Shown here piece after piece: positions 52,247 through 61,515 of a stretch of 64,000 bases of DNA. The stretch is taken from assembly GCF_000758945.1 (NCBI RefSeq), contig NZ_JRND01000007.1:62001-126000 (forward strand). Direction: 5' to 3'. Position 1 is the stretch's first letter. The number at the start of each line of letters is the position of its first letter. The stretch comes from Lancefieldella parvula_C (GTDB taxonomy: Bacteria > Actinomycetota > Coriobacteriia > Coriobacteriales > Atopobiaceae). Below the pieces are notes generated by a model. The model saw nothing but the letters and a program-made list of their open reading frames with translations. It ran no database searches and was not told the origin of the DNA. A program made the translations under genes and the position numbers.

Positions 52247-52894
52247 ATGGGAGAGTACATCAAAGTTGATCAGATGAATCCGGATTCATCTGTAGTTTCT
52301 TTAGCAGTTGAGGTGGCGCGCCGTGGTGGCGTGCTTATTATGCCCACCGATTCCGTCTATGGCATTGGCGCTGCTGCAACTCCTCAAAACCCAGGTCATA
52401 AGCGCATCTTTGAAATTAAGCAGCGTCCTTCAACGCAGACGCTTCCCTGGCTTGTGGGCAGCAAATCTGACCTGCAGAAGTATGCGCACATTACGCATAA
52501 CTGGGCAAATAAGCTGGTAGAAGCATATTGGCCAGGAGCTCTTACGCTGGTGGTTACTGCATCAGAGAACGTTCCTGATGAGTACGTCTTGCCAGATAAC
52601 AGAACCATTGCGCTCCGTATGCCCAACTCACCTCTAGTATGTCAGATTGCACAGCAGCTTGGATGCCCTTTGGCTACTACCAGCGCCAACACGCACGGGG
52701 CTCCTTCTGCAGTTGATGGATGTGGCCTTGAAGCAGGCCTTATTGAGCAGGCAGACTTGACGCTTGATGGAGGTCCGGCGCCCCTTGCTATTGCGTCGAC
52801 TATTGTCGACTGCACGGGTGATGAACCGCGTATTTTGCGCGAAGGCGCCATCACAACCGAGGATATTCTCGCCACTGCGGGATTTGCAAAATAG
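52247..52894 (+). CDS. Sua5/YrdC/YwlC-family L-threonylcarbamoyladenylate synthase
   Basis: 215 residues with GAGG ahead of ATG 52247. It makes threonylcarbamoyl-AMP for t6A at tRNA position 37. Family blocks: PTDSVYGIGAAA, IKQRPSTQTLPWLV (the KxRP-type loop), WPGALTLVV, ALRMPNSPL and TTSANTHG. The length is that of the YrdC domain with a short tail, without the separate Sua5 domain. prmC lies upstream. Confidence 0.93.
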   Translation: MGEYIKVDQMNPDSSVVSLAVEVARRGGVLIMPTDSVYGIGAAATPQNPGHKRIFEIKQRPSTQTLPWLVGSKSDLQKYAHITHNWANKLVEAYWPGALTLVVTASENVPDEYVLPDNRTIALRMPNSPLVCQIAQQLGCPLATTSANTHGAPSAVDGCGLEAGLIEQADLTLDGGPAPLAIASTIVDCTGDEPRILREGAITTEDILATAGFAK

Positions 52895-52987
52895 ATAAAA
52901 AATCCTATCCCTTTTATGTGTTTTGGCTGCAGCTTTTGCCTGCATGCGGTACTCTCTATAGGAGTGAATTTTCTGAGGAGGATACGT

Positions 52988-53452
52988 ATGCGTATTGCAG
53001 TTGGTTCCGATCACGCTGGCTTTATCCAGAAAGATCCTATCATTGAGCACATCAAGTCGCTTGGTCATGAGGTTTTGGACTTTGGTCCCGCAAACGATGA
53101 CCGTGTTGATTATCCTGATTTTGCAGATAAGGTTGCTCGTGCAGTTGCAGCAGGCAAAGCAGATCGCGGCGTTCTGATTTGCGGAACTGGTATTGGTATT
53201 GCTATGACTGCTGATAAAGTCCCTGGTATTCGCGCAACTCCTGTTCAGACTGTTCAGTTTGCAGAGCTTGCTCGCGAGCACAATAACGCAAACGTCATTG
53301 GCCTTTCTGGTCGATTCACCGATCTTGCTGTTAACGAGGCTATTGTGGATACCTTCCTAAGCACCGAGTTTGCAGGCGGTCGTCATACGGGACGTGTCGA
53401 GAAGATCATGCGTGAAGATGATCCTAACTTTAAGGGTGTTGACGCTGAGTAA
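52988..53452 (+). CDS. rpiB: Ribose-5-phosphate isomerase B
   Basis: 154 residues; the ATG at 52988 follows GAGGAGG. RpiB/LacAB motifs are GSDHAG and LICGTGIGIAM with the catalytic Cys, plus GRHTGRVEKI at the C-terminus. It interconverts ribose-5-phosphate and ribulose-5-phosphate. A TAAGCGGCAC/GTGCCGCTTA hairpin lies at 53454-53480. Confidence 0.95.
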   Translation: MRIAVGSDHAGFIQKDPIIEHIKSLGHEVLDFGPANDDRVDYPDFADKVARAVAAGKADRGVLICGTGIGIAMTADKVPGIRATPVQTVQFAELAREHNNANVIGLSGRFTDLAVNEAIVDTFLSTEFAGGRHTGRVEKIMREDDPNFKGVDAE

Positions 53453-53453
53453 G

Positions 53454-53480
53454 TAAGCGGCACATAAACAGTGCCGCTTA
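53454..53480 (+). terminator. Weak terminator after rpiB
   Basis: A perfect 10-pair hairpin (TAAGCGGCAC/GTGCCGCTTA) lacks a clear T tract, so its strength is doubtful. Confidence 0.5.
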
Positions 53481-53575
53481 AGTAATACATACGCAAACCT
53501 GCAGGGAATGTAGAGGCTAGGTTAAAGTTGCTCGCATTCAAATAAAGCGCAGGTCAAGCTCTTGGAGGGAGCATT

Positions 53576-54220
53576 ATGGCAGATTACGATGAGTCCAGAC
53601 TTACGGTTGTTGACCACCCACTAGTTCAGCACAAGCTTCACATTCTCCGTGACAAGACAACCACCACTAAGCAGTTCCGCGAGCTTGTCAACGAGCTTGC
53701 AATTCTTGAGAGCTACGAGGCAATGCGTGACTTCCCACTTGAGGATGTCGAGGTAGAGACTCCTCTTGAGACTATGACTGCTAAGCGCATTGCTGGTAAG
53801 AAGGTTGCTATTATTCCAATTCTTCGCGCTGGCCTTGGTATGGTTGACGGCATTCTTGAGCTGGTTCCCTCTGCTCGCGTCGGTCATGTTGGTATGTATC
53901 GCGATCCAGAGACCCATCTTCCTCACCAGTATTACTGCAAGTTCCCTGCAGACATCGAGAACCGCACCTGCCTGGTTGTTGATCCAATGCTGGCAACTGG
54001 CGGCTCTCTAACTGCTGCTATTCAGTTCCTGCGTGAAGCAGGTGTCAAGGACATTCGTTGCCTGACTATTGTTTCTTGCCCTGAGGGTGTCAAGGCAACT
54101 CTGGACTTTGACCCAGAGGTACGCCTCTACACCTGCACCGTTGATCGTCAGCTAAGCCCAAATGCTTACATTCTTCCAGGCCTTGGCGACGCAGGTGACC
54201 GTATTTACGGTACCAAGTAA
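53576..54220 (+). CDS. upp: Uracil phosphoribosyltransferase
   Basis: 214 residues with an ATG after GGAGG. It salvages uracil to UMP. The PRPP loop is LVVDPMLATGGSLTAA, and the C-terminal uracil-binding region is GLGDAGDRIYGTK. Standard length. Not part of the ATP synthase operon, from which it is separated by 510 bases. Confidence 0.97.
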   Translation: MADYDESRLTVVDHPLVQHKLHILRDKTTTTKQFRELVNELAILESYEAMRDFPLEDVEVETPLETMTAKRIAGKKVAIIPILRAGLGMVDGILELVPSARVGHVGMYRDPETHLPHQYYCKFPADIENRTCLVVDPMLATGGSLTAAIQFLREAGVKDIRCLTIVSCPEGVKATLDFDPEVRLYTCTVDRQLSPNAYILPGLGDAGDRIYGTK

Positions 54221-54729
54221 GGAGTCCCTCGTCCTTCTCGCAATTTAATATAATTGCGAATACGTACGTTAGTACCTGATCCAGCGCTCATATAACGTGT
54301 GTACTGAATCATTTTTTTCAAATCATCACTTTACGAGAAGAAATAACGGTTGGCATATATCAAAAACTTTGCGAATACCAGGGGATATTGATGCGACTAT
54401 TTTTACCTGGACATAACTGTGTTTCTCAAGAAAATAGCAACGTAACAGCAGTTTATTAGTGTTATAGTTGAATGAAACAATAACGGCAGCTAACACGAAA
54501 TGTGTCAGTAATGTGAGAGTTTGAGCATAAGTCAATTATTTGATTTTGTAATCGTGACTATGCATTCATTTAGTGCTAGTATCGCCGTTCGTCGCAAATA
54601 TGCACGCCGAGTGGTAGATAATACACTCCAAGTGGCATATTCTTGGCATCTTACGTTGCGTTTCAAGTATGCTGAGCAGTGACGGGCAATCTGAAATGGT
54701 TGCAGATTGTATGGGGAGGTTGAGACAGA
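54221..54729 (+). promoter_or_regulatory. Long leader of the ATP synthase operon
   Basis: 510 bases with no supportable gene; in particular no atpI. TCGCAATT/AATTGCGA (54238-54259) forms a hairpin after upp. A TG-extended -10 candidate TGCTAGTAT near 54575 has TGACTA about 16 bases upstream. The remainder is AT-rich with several short repeats. The atpB ribosome site GGGGAGG lies at 54713-54719. Confidence 0.4.
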
Positions 54730-55530
54730 GTGGATGTTCTTGCGCAGTTGCCAGCAGAGATGGCCGAGCTGCTCGAAAGTTTTTTGCCACACGCATTGGT
54801 TGGTAACACCACCTTTGGTTTCACTAACTACATTTTCTATTTCTTGATCGCTGCTGTGATTTTCCTGATTGTCTGCTTTAAGTTTAAGAAGAAGCAGGCA
54901 GAGAGCATCGTCCCTCAGGGACGCTTCGTTAATGGCGTTGAGTACCTGATTGAGTACATTAGAGATGACGTCTGCAAGGCTTCTCTTGGAGAAACTTGGC
55001 GCACTCACTTCCCATTCTTGATCACTATGTTTATGTTCATCCTGATCAACAACATCATTGGTCTTATTCCTGGTGCACACCCAGGCACCGGTACTATTGG
55101 TGTTACTGCCGCTCTTGGCCTTTGCTCCCTTGGATACTTTATGTATGTAGGTGCAAAGAAGATGGGTGTTATTGGCTACATCCTAAGCCTTGCACCAAAG
55201 GGCGTTAACCCTGTTATTGCAGCAGTTATCTGGGTTATTGAGGTCTTCTCAACATTCCTTCGTCTGGTTACTCTGGCCGTCCGTCTGTTCTGCAACATGT
55301 ATGCAGGTCACATCGTTATGGGTACATTTGCAATTCTTGCATCTATGTACTTTATGCCAGCTATTGAGAACTTCTCCGCATCAACAGCTGCTCAGGCAGG
55401 CTTTTCGATCTTCTGGGTTCTGCTGTTGATTATCATTTATTTGGTAGAAACTATTGTTGCCTTCATTCAGGCATACGTTTTTACCCTACTCTCTACTGTC
55501 TACATCCAGCTGGTAGAGTCTGAACACTAA
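54730..55530 (+). CDS. atpB: F-type ATP synthase subunit a
   Basis: 266 residues from a GTG; GGGGAGG lies ten bases ahead, a long spacing. Five to six helices. The essential Arg of the proton path lies in LAVRLFCNMYAGH, and the NNIIGLIPG and TLLSTVYIQL segments are typical. It forms the half channels with the c ring. First gene of the operon; no atpI is present. Confidence 0.93.
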   Translation: MDVLAQLPAEMAELLESFLPHALVGNTTFGFTNYIFYFLIAAVIFLIVCFKFKKKQAESIVPQGRFVNGVEYLIEYIRDDVCKASLGETWRTHFPFLITMFMFILINNIIGLIPGAHPGTGTIGVTAALGLCSLGYFMYVGAKKMGVIGYILSLAPKGVNPVIAAVIWVIEVFSTFLRLVTLAVRLFCNMYAGHIVMGTFAILASMYFMPAIENFSASTAAQAGFSIFWVLLLIIIYLVETIVAFIQAYVFTLLSTVYIQLVESEH

Positions 55531-55668
55531 GCAAAACGCTTAGTTGGTGGCATTGCCACACTGTGGTGCCAAACGGCACAAAAGATGAAGTCATCTGAGC
55601 CCACGCTCAGTTGATGATAGGTATGTATATTGGTCGCCTTGAGAGGGGCGAGCGAAAAAGGAGGAATC

Positions 55669-55863
55669 GTGGGTATTTTCGGATATGCTCTTTGCGTTAT
55701 GGGAGCAGCAATTTGTATTAGCGCCGTAGCAACGAGTGCCGCTAACAACATGGCTCGTCAGCCTGAGGTTCAGGGTCGTCTCTTCACAGTCTTTATTCTT
55801 GGCTGCGCATTCATCGAGGCACTTACCCTAATTGGCTTCGTTGTTACCTTGATGGTTAAGTAA
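55669..55863 (+). CDS. atpE: F-type ATP synthase subunit c
   Basis: 64 residues from the GTG at 55669 (GGAGG ahead); the upstream in-frame codons are unlikely to be translated. Two helices joined by the ARQPE loop (29-33); the ion-binding Glu50 in FIEAL. The usual GxGxGxGxG run of helix 1 is replaced by AICISAVATSAA. The sequence lacks the Na+-type Gln...ES pattern, so proton coupling is inferred. Confidence 0.93.
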   Translation: MGIFGYALCVMGAAICISAVATSAANNMARQPEVQGRLFTVFILGCAFIEALTLIGFVVTLMVK

Positions 55864-55905
55864 ATTACTGTTTGTAACAGCGAAAACGCTACGTTGGAGG
55901 AATGC

Positions 55906-56517
55906 ATGAATACGATTTGTAAGGGAGTTAAAAAAGCCAGCACAGTAGGCGCAACTGCTGCTCTACTTGTGGCAATGGCTCCCTCAGTCGCACTTGCTGA
56001 AGAGGGTGCAAGTGGTGCCGATATTCTTCTTCCAAAGCCCGCTGAGTTTGTTCCTGCTCTGATTGCGTTTCTGATCATCTTTGCTGTTGTAGCAAAGTTT
56101 GTATGGCCTTCCGTTCTACGTATGCTTGACAAGCGTCAAGAGAAGATCCAAGGCGATCTGGACGCTGCAGCAAAGGCTCGCGAGGAAGCCAACAAGGATC
56201 GTGAAATCGCAGCAGCTGGTATCGACGCAGCTAAGCAGCAAGCAGACGAGATTGTTTCTGCTGCTAAGCGTGAGGGCGAAGAAGAGCGTGCTCGTATTAT
56301 CGAGCAGGCAAAGGCAGAAGCTGTCGAGATTATTACTAAGGGTAAGGGCGTTGTAGAGTCTGAGCGTCGTCACGCCATGGCTGAGCTTTCTGATTCCGTT
56401 GTTGATCTTGCCGTCGATATTGCCGGAAAGATTATTGGCAACGAGCTTTCAGTAGAGCAGCAGCGTGCTCTTGCCGAAAAGTACCTTGCGGAAGTAGGTA
56501 CTCCAGATGAGCACTAA
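55906..56517 (+). CDS. atpF: F-type ATP synthase subunit b with N-terminal signal-like extension
   Basis: 203 residues from the ATG at 55906 after TGGAGG; the upstream TTG is part of the ribosome site. Before the usual single helix (about 48-68) there is an extra segment resembling a signal peptide (basic start, hydrophobic core 12-28, ALA-EE at 29-33). A long charged coiled coil forms the peripheral stalk. It overlaps atpH by 11 bases. Confidence 0.92.
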   Translation: MNTICKGVKKASTVGATAALLVAMAPSVALAEEGASGADILLPKPAEFVPALIAFLIIFAVVAKFVWPSVLRMLDKRQEKIQGDLDAAAKAREEANKDREIAAAGIDAAKQQADEIVSAAKREGEEERARIIEQAKAEAVEIITKGKGVVESERRHAMAELSDSVVDLAVDIAGKIIGNELSVEQQRALAEKYLAEVGTPDEH

Positions 56518-56980
56518 TAAAGACGATCAAGACAGAAAAGTAGAGGGCTATACCAGGGCACTCCTGGAGGCTGGCCGCGCAGAGGGTCGTGCAACTGCAG
56601 ACCTTGTACAGGTGCAGCACGCAAAGAAGTTCTCTCCAGAAGTTCTTGAGACTCTTGGTGCTATGCAGGCGAGTGAGGATGTCAACCTTATCAATGATGT
56701 TGCCGCTACGTTCCAGGAGCTTCTTGAAGAAGAAGACAAGACACTTACAGTAACGGTAACTACTACAATGCCTCTTGATGATGAGTTACGTGCAAAGGTC
56801 ACCGAGAAGCTCGAGAAGAACTTCAATACTCAGGTGTATCTTATTGAGCGTGTTAATCCCAAGATTTTGGGCGGCATCGTAGTTGAGGCACGTGATCATC
56901 GTTATGATGCATCGGTAAAGACACAACTCACTCACATTAAGAGTAGGCTCTCTTCAGATCACGTTGAAAGTGAATTGTAA
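56507..56980 (+). CDS. atpH: F-type ATP synthase subunit delta
   Basis: 157 residues, slightly shorter than the usual 170-180. The conserved C-terminal block GGIVVEARDHRYDASVKTQL is present. It links the peripheral stalk to the F1 top. It overlaps atpF at its start and shares one base (TAATG) with atpA. Confidence 0.92.
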   Translation: MSTNKDDQDRKVEGYTRALLEAGRAEGRATADLVQVQHAKKFSPEVLETLGAMQASEDVNLINDVAATFQELLEEEDKTLTVTVTTTMPLDDELRAKVTEKLEKNFNTQVYLIERVNPKILGGIVVEARDHRYDASVKTQLTHIKSRLSSDHVESEL

Positions 56981-58653
56981 TGACTGATAAGACCACCATA
57001 CAGGAAGGAACGCTTAGCTCAGATGCTGTAATGGCACAGCTTAGAGAGCGCCTTTCTAAGGTCAATTCAACCGTATCCCAGCAAGAGGTATCTGCTGTTA
57101 CTGAGGTAGCAGACGGTATTGCTCGTGTTGCTGGCCTACGCAGCGCTATGGCAGGCGAGTTGCTGGAGTTTACCAGCTCCGTTACTGGCCACAGCGTATT
57201 CGGTCTTGCTCAGAACCTTGATGAGACTTCTGTCGGTGCTGTTTTGTTCGGCGAAGTTTCTGAGATTAAGGAAGGCGACGAGTGTCGCACTACTGGCCGT
57301 GTTATGGACATCCCTGCTGGATACGACATGCTTGGTCGTGTTGTTAACCCACTGGGCCAGCCTATTGATGGTCTTGGCGCTATCCACGCTACACATCGCC
57401 GTCCTATTGAGTTCAAGGCTCCTGGCATCATGCAGCGCCAGCCTGTCTGCGAGCCAGTTCAGACTGGTCTTCTCGCAATTGACGCTATGGTTCCTGTCGG
57501 CCGTGGTCAGCGTGAGTTGATCATTGGTGACCGTAAGACCGGTAAGACCGCTATCGCAATTGACGCAATCGTAAACCAGAAGAACACCGACATGATTTGT
57601 ATCTATGTCGCCATCGGTCAGAAGGCGTCTACAGTTGCAAACATCCGCGAGTCTCTTTCCCGCCATGGTGTTCTTGACAAGACCGTCATTGTTGCAGCTA
57701 CCGCAGCCGATTCTGCTCCAATGCAGTACATTGCCCCTATGGCAGGCGCTGCTATTGGTGAGTTCTTTATGTATAACGATAAGGACGGCAAGCCTGCTGA
57801 CAAAGACCATCCAGGCGGACACGTTCTTGTTGTTTACGATGACCTCTCTAAGCAGGCAGTTGCATACCGTCAGATGTCACTGACGCTTCATCGTCCACCA
57901 GGACGTGAGGCATATCCTGGTGATATTTTCTACCTGCACTCACGCTTGCTGGAGCGTGCATGTAAGCTCTCCGATGAAAACGGAGCAGGTTCTCTTACCG
58001 CACTTCCAATTATTGAGACGCAGGAAGGCGACGTTTCTGCATACATTCCTACAAACGTCATTTCCATTACAGACGGCCAGATTTATCTGCAGTCTAATCT
58101 CTTCTTCCAGGGCCAGCGCCCAGCAGTCGACGTAGGTATTTCTGTATCCCGCGTTGGTGGCGACGCTCAGGTCAAGGCAATGAAGCAGGTTGCAGGTACA
58201 CTTCGTCTGGACCTTGCAAGTTATCGTGAGAAGCAGGCATTCTCGCAGTTCGGATCCGACTTGGATGCAACTACGCAGTACCAGCTCAACCACGGTGCTC
58301 ATATGATGGAGCTTCTCAAGCAGCCACGTTATTCAGCTCTGGACGTAGTAGACCAGATTTGCGCAATTTACGCTGCAAAAGAGAACTTCATTGATGACGT
58401 TGATCTTGAGAACGTTGCTCTCTTCCGTGATGGCCTTGCTCAGTACATGAGTGAGTATCACCCACAGCTCCGCAACTCTCTGCGCAACGGAAAGATTTCT
58501 GATGAGCAGGCAGAGCGCTTGAGTGATCACATTAAGCACTTCAAGGCTAAGTTCTTGGAAGAGCATCCAAACAAGGTTGTGGATGAGGCAGAAGCTAATT
58601 CAGACACACCAGGCTCTTTTGACGCAGTAACCCAGGGTTCATTGCAGGAGTAA
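56980..58653 (+). CDS. atpA: F-type ATP synthase subunit alpha
   Basis: 557 residues. Walker A GDRKTGKTAIAID, SxxGRxxYPGD-like RPPGREAYPGDIFYLHSRLLERA and the arginine-finger context VGISVSRVGGDAQ are intact. Compared with ordinary alpha subunits (about 505-550), an acidic tail EAEANSDTPGSFDAVTQGSLQE extends the C-terminus. Confidence 0.96.
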   Translation: MTDKTTIQEGTLSSDAVMAQLRERLSKVNSTVSQQEVSAVTEVADGIARVAGLRSAMAGELLEFTSSVTGHSVFGLAQNLDETSVGAVLFGEVSEIKEGDECRTTGRVMDIPAGYDMLGRVVNPLGQPIDGLGAIHATHRRPIEFKAPGIMQRQPVCEPVQTGLLAIDAMVPVGRGQRELIIGDRKTGKTAIAIDAIVNQKNTDMICIYVAIGQKASTVANIRESLSRHGVLDKTVIVAATAADSAPMQYIAPMAGAAIGEFFMYNDKDGKPADKDHPGGHVLVVYDDLSKQAVAYRQMSLTLHRPPGREAYPGDIFYLHSRLLERACKLSDENGAGSLTALPIIETQEGDVSAYIPTNVISITDGQIYLQSNLFFQGQRPAVDVGISVSRVGGDAQVKAMKQVAGTLRLDLASYREKQAFSQFGSDLDATTQYQLNHGAHMMELLKQPRYSALDVVDQICAIYAAKENFIDDVDLENVALFRDGLAQYMSEYHPQLRNSLRNGKISDEQAERLSDHIKHFKAKFLEEHPNKVVDEAEANSDTPGSFDAVTQGSLQE

Positions 58654-58659
58654 TTATCA

Positions 58660-59577
58660 ATGGCGAACCTTCACGAAATATCGAGGCGTATGAGCTCCAT
58701 CAGGAGCACCATGCAGATTACGCGCACGATGTCGATGATTTCGACAGCGCGTGTCCGCAAGGCACTTGATAGGGCCGAGGCTGCTTCGCCATATAAGGAA
58801 GCTATTACCCTTATGCTTGCAAATGTAGCAGGCGCTGGCTTTAATCCTAAGAAACAGCCTCTTCTTGCTACACATAAAGTCGAGAAGAACGTGCTGTTCT
58901 TAGTCATCGCATCTGACCGTGGCCTTGCAGGCGGATTTAACATCCTGCCTCAACGCGAGGTTGAGCATGAGATGGCACGTCTTAAGGCTAAGGGTGTGTC
59001 GTCCGAGATAATTACTTGCGGACGCAAGCCAACTGAGTACTTTACGTATAGAAATATCAAGCCCACCATGTCCTATGTAGGCATTTCCTCTGAGCCTACA
59101 GCAGACCAGGCTGATCGTATTGCCTCCTATATCATGGATGGCTATATCAAGGGTAAGATTGATCGTGTCGTAATCAAGTACTGGCATGCAAAGAACCGTG
59201 TTGACCAAGAGCAGGTTACAGAGCAACTTCTTCCTATTTCGCGCGATAAACTCACGATTCCTAATAAACCACGTACCGAAGAAGCCCTCTCACAGGTGAA
59301 GACGTATAACAAGAGTGAATATCAATTCTCGCCATCTGCTTCTCAGGTACTTGATTCGTTGATGCCCGCTTATATCAAGACGGTCATCTTCCACGCACTT
59401 CTTGATTCTGCTGCAGCCGAGCATGGTGCACGCCGTCGTGCAATGCAGTCTGCAACTGATAATGCTGAGAACGTCTTAGGCGCTCTTAGCCGTACGTACA
59501 ATCGCGAACGCCAGGGCGCAATTACCACTGAGCTCAATGAGATTATCGGTGGTGCTGCAGCATTGGAGGATATGTAA
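58660..59577 (+). CDS. atpG: F-type ATP synthase subunit gamma
   Basis: 305 residues. The start ISRRMSSIRSTMQITRTMSMISTARVRKA and the end RRRAMQSATDNAENVLGALSRTYNRERQGAITTELNEIIGGA form the rotor coiled coil. It shares one base with atpD (TAATG). Confidence 0.95.
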   Translation: MANLHEISRRMSSIRSTMQITRTMSMISTARVRKALDRAEAASPYKEAITLMLANVAGAGFNPKKQPLLATHKVEKNVLFLVIASDRGLAGGFNILPQREVEHEMARLKAKGVSSEIITCGRKPTEYFTYRNIKPTMSYVGISSEPTADQADRIASYIMDGYIKGKIDRVVIKYWHAKNRVDQEQVTEQLLPISRDKLTIPNKPRTEEALSQVKTYNKSEYQFSPSASQVLDSLMPAYIKTVIFHALLDSAAAEHGARRRAMQSATDNAENVLGALSRTYNRERQGAITTELNEIIGGAAALEDM

Positions 59578-61058
59578 TGTCAGATATGCAAGTAGAGACT
59601 TCTTCCTTTGAGGAAGCTATTCTCAACAAGCGCAATCAGCACGTTGACGATGGCGTAATCGTTCGCGTAGTTGGACCAGTTGTCGACGTTAAGTTCGACG
59701 GACCTGTTCCAAGCATCTATACCGCACTGACGGTAGAGGATGACACGCCTGTTGGTCACGTCAGCACCGTTCTTGAGGTTGAGTCTCAGCTTCCCGGTGG
59801 TGTTGTTCGTACCGTCGCTATGTCGTCAACCGATGGTCTTCAGCGTAACCTTCGCGTTAAGGACACCGGCAAGCCAATGATGATGCCAGTAGGCGAGTCT
59901 ACGCTGGGCCGCGTCTGGAACGTCATGGGTCAGCCAGTCGACGGTGGAGATATTCCTGAAGACGTTGAGTTTTATCCAATTCACCACCCAGCACCTCTCT
60001 TCGAAGAGCTCACTACTGAGACAGAGATTTTCGAGACGGGCATCAAGGCAATCGATCTTCTCGAGCCTTATGTTCGAGGCGGAAAGACTGGCCTCTTTGG
60101 TGGCGCTGGCGTTGGTAAGACCGTTCTGATTCAGGAGCTTATTAACAACCTGGCTCAGCAGCATGGTGGTACTTCCGTATTCACCGGCGTTGGAGAGCGT
60201 ACTCGTGAGGGTACCGACCTCTTCCTCGAGATGACTGAGTCCGGCGTTATTAACAAGACCTGCCTAGTCTACGGTCAGATGAACGAGCCACCAGGAGCTC
60301 GTATGCGTGTTGCTCTTGCAGGCCTTACTACTGCAGAGTACTTCCGTGATCAGGGCCAGGATGTTCTGTTGTTCATCGACAACATCTTCCGCTTCTCTCA
60401 GGCAGGTTCTGAGGTTTCCGCACTTCTTGGTCGTATGCCTTCCGCAGTTGGTTACCAGCCAACCCTGGCTACAGAGATGGGCGAGCTTCAGGAGCGTATT
60501 ACTTCCACCAAGGAAGGTTCTATTACTTCCGTACAGGCAGTTTACGTCCCTGCAGACGACCTTACTGACCCTGCTCCTGCTACAACCTTTACGCACTTGG
60601 ATGCAACTACCGTTCTTTCTCGTGCTATTACCGAGCTTGGTATTTACCCAGCAGTTGACCCTCTGGCCAGCTCCAGTTCTGCTCTTGATCCATCCATTGT
60701 TGGTTCAGAGCACTACCGCGTTGCTATGGCAGTTCAGGAGACCCTGCAGGAGTACTCCGACCTTCAGGACATCATTGCAATTCTGGGTATGGACGAGCTT
60801 TCTGAGGAGCAGCAGCGCACCGTTGCTCGCGCCCGTAAGATTCAGCAGTTCCTCTCTCAGTCATTCCACGTTGCCGAGAAGTTCACTGGTAACCCTGGTG
60901 TGTACTGCACCGTTGAGGAGACTGTCCGCTCGTTTGCAGAGATTATTGACGGTAAGTGCGATGACCTTCCTGAACAGGCATTCCGTTTTGCAGGCACCAT
61001 CGAAGATGTTCGCGAGCGCGCTGCAAAGATGTCCGCTTCGGATAGCTCACAGAACTAG
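59577..61058 (+). CDS. atpD: F-type ATP synthase subunit beta
   Basis: 493 residues. Walker A is GGAGVGKTVLIQELI and the catalytic Glu lies in GVGERTREGTDL. The DELSEEQ motif is exact in MDELSEEQQRTVARARK. A short N-terminal extension (about 25 residues) precedes the usual start GVIVRVVGPVVDVKF. Confidence 0.97.
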   Translation: MSDMQVETSSFEEAILNKRNQHVDDGVIVRVVGPVVDVKFDGPVPSIYTALTVEDDTPVGHVSTVLEVESQLPGGVVRTVAMSSTDGLQRNLRVKDTGKPMMMPVGESTLGRVWNVMGQPVDGGDIPEDVEFYPIHHPAPLFEELTTETEIFETGIKAIDLLEPYVRGGKTGLFGGAGVGKTVLIQELINNLAQQHGGTSVFTGVGERTREGTDLFLEMTESGVINKTCLVYGQMNEPPGARMRVALAGLTTAEYFRDQGQDVLLFIDNIFRFSQAGSEVSALLGRMPSAVGYQPTLATEMGELQERITSTKEGSITSVQAVYVPADDLTDPAPATTFTHLDATTVLSRAITELGIYPAVDPLASSSSALDPSIVGSEHYRVAMAVQETLQEYSDLQDIIAILGMDELSEEQQRTVARARKIQQFLSQSFHVAEKFTGNPGVYCTVEETVRSFAEIIDGKCDDLPEQAFRFAGTIEDVRERAAKMSASDSSQN

Positions 61059-61066
61059 GATTTCTC

Positions 61067-61486
61067 ATGGCTGAGTTGACTTGTCAGTTTGTCAGACCAG
61101 ATAAGCTCCTTTACGAAGGAACCGTTGAAAGTCTGATTCTTGCTTCAGCAGATGGAGAGTATGGTGTGTGGCCAGGCCACGCACCAGAAATCATTGCGCT
61201 TGGCGATGGTGTTGTAAGACTGCACATGCCTCATCCAGAGAATGAAGAATCTATGACCAAGATAGTGATTTCTGGTGGATACGCAGAAATCGATCCAACA
61301 GGAGTCATTATCTTGGCAGATCATGCTCGTCGCGTTGATGACATTGATGCAGATGTTGTGCGCGAGACAAGAGATGACGTCATTGACCAGATGCTTTCTC
61401 TTCCAGAAGACGATAATCGTCGTGCCTACTACGAAAAAAAGATAGACTGGTGTAATCTACTTCTGAAGCAAGTGGTTGAGGAGTAA
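61067..61486 (+). CDS. atpC: F-type ATP synthase subunit epsilon
   Basis: 139 residues. The beta-sandwich start CQFVRPDKLLYEGTVESLILASADGEYGVWPGHAPEI is typical, followed by a helical C-terminus. Last gene of atpBEFHAGDC; murA begins 30 bases later and is probably cotranscribed. Confidence 0.95.
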   Translation: MAELTCQFVRPDKLLYEGTVESLILASADGEYGVWPGHAPEIIALGDGVVRLHMPHPENEESMTKIVISGGYAEIDPTGVIILADHARRVDDIDADVVRETRDDVIDQMLSLPEDDNRRAYYEKKIDWCNLLLKQVVEE

Positions 61487-61515
61487 AATTCTCTCACTGT
61501 CGTTTTCGGAGGTTT

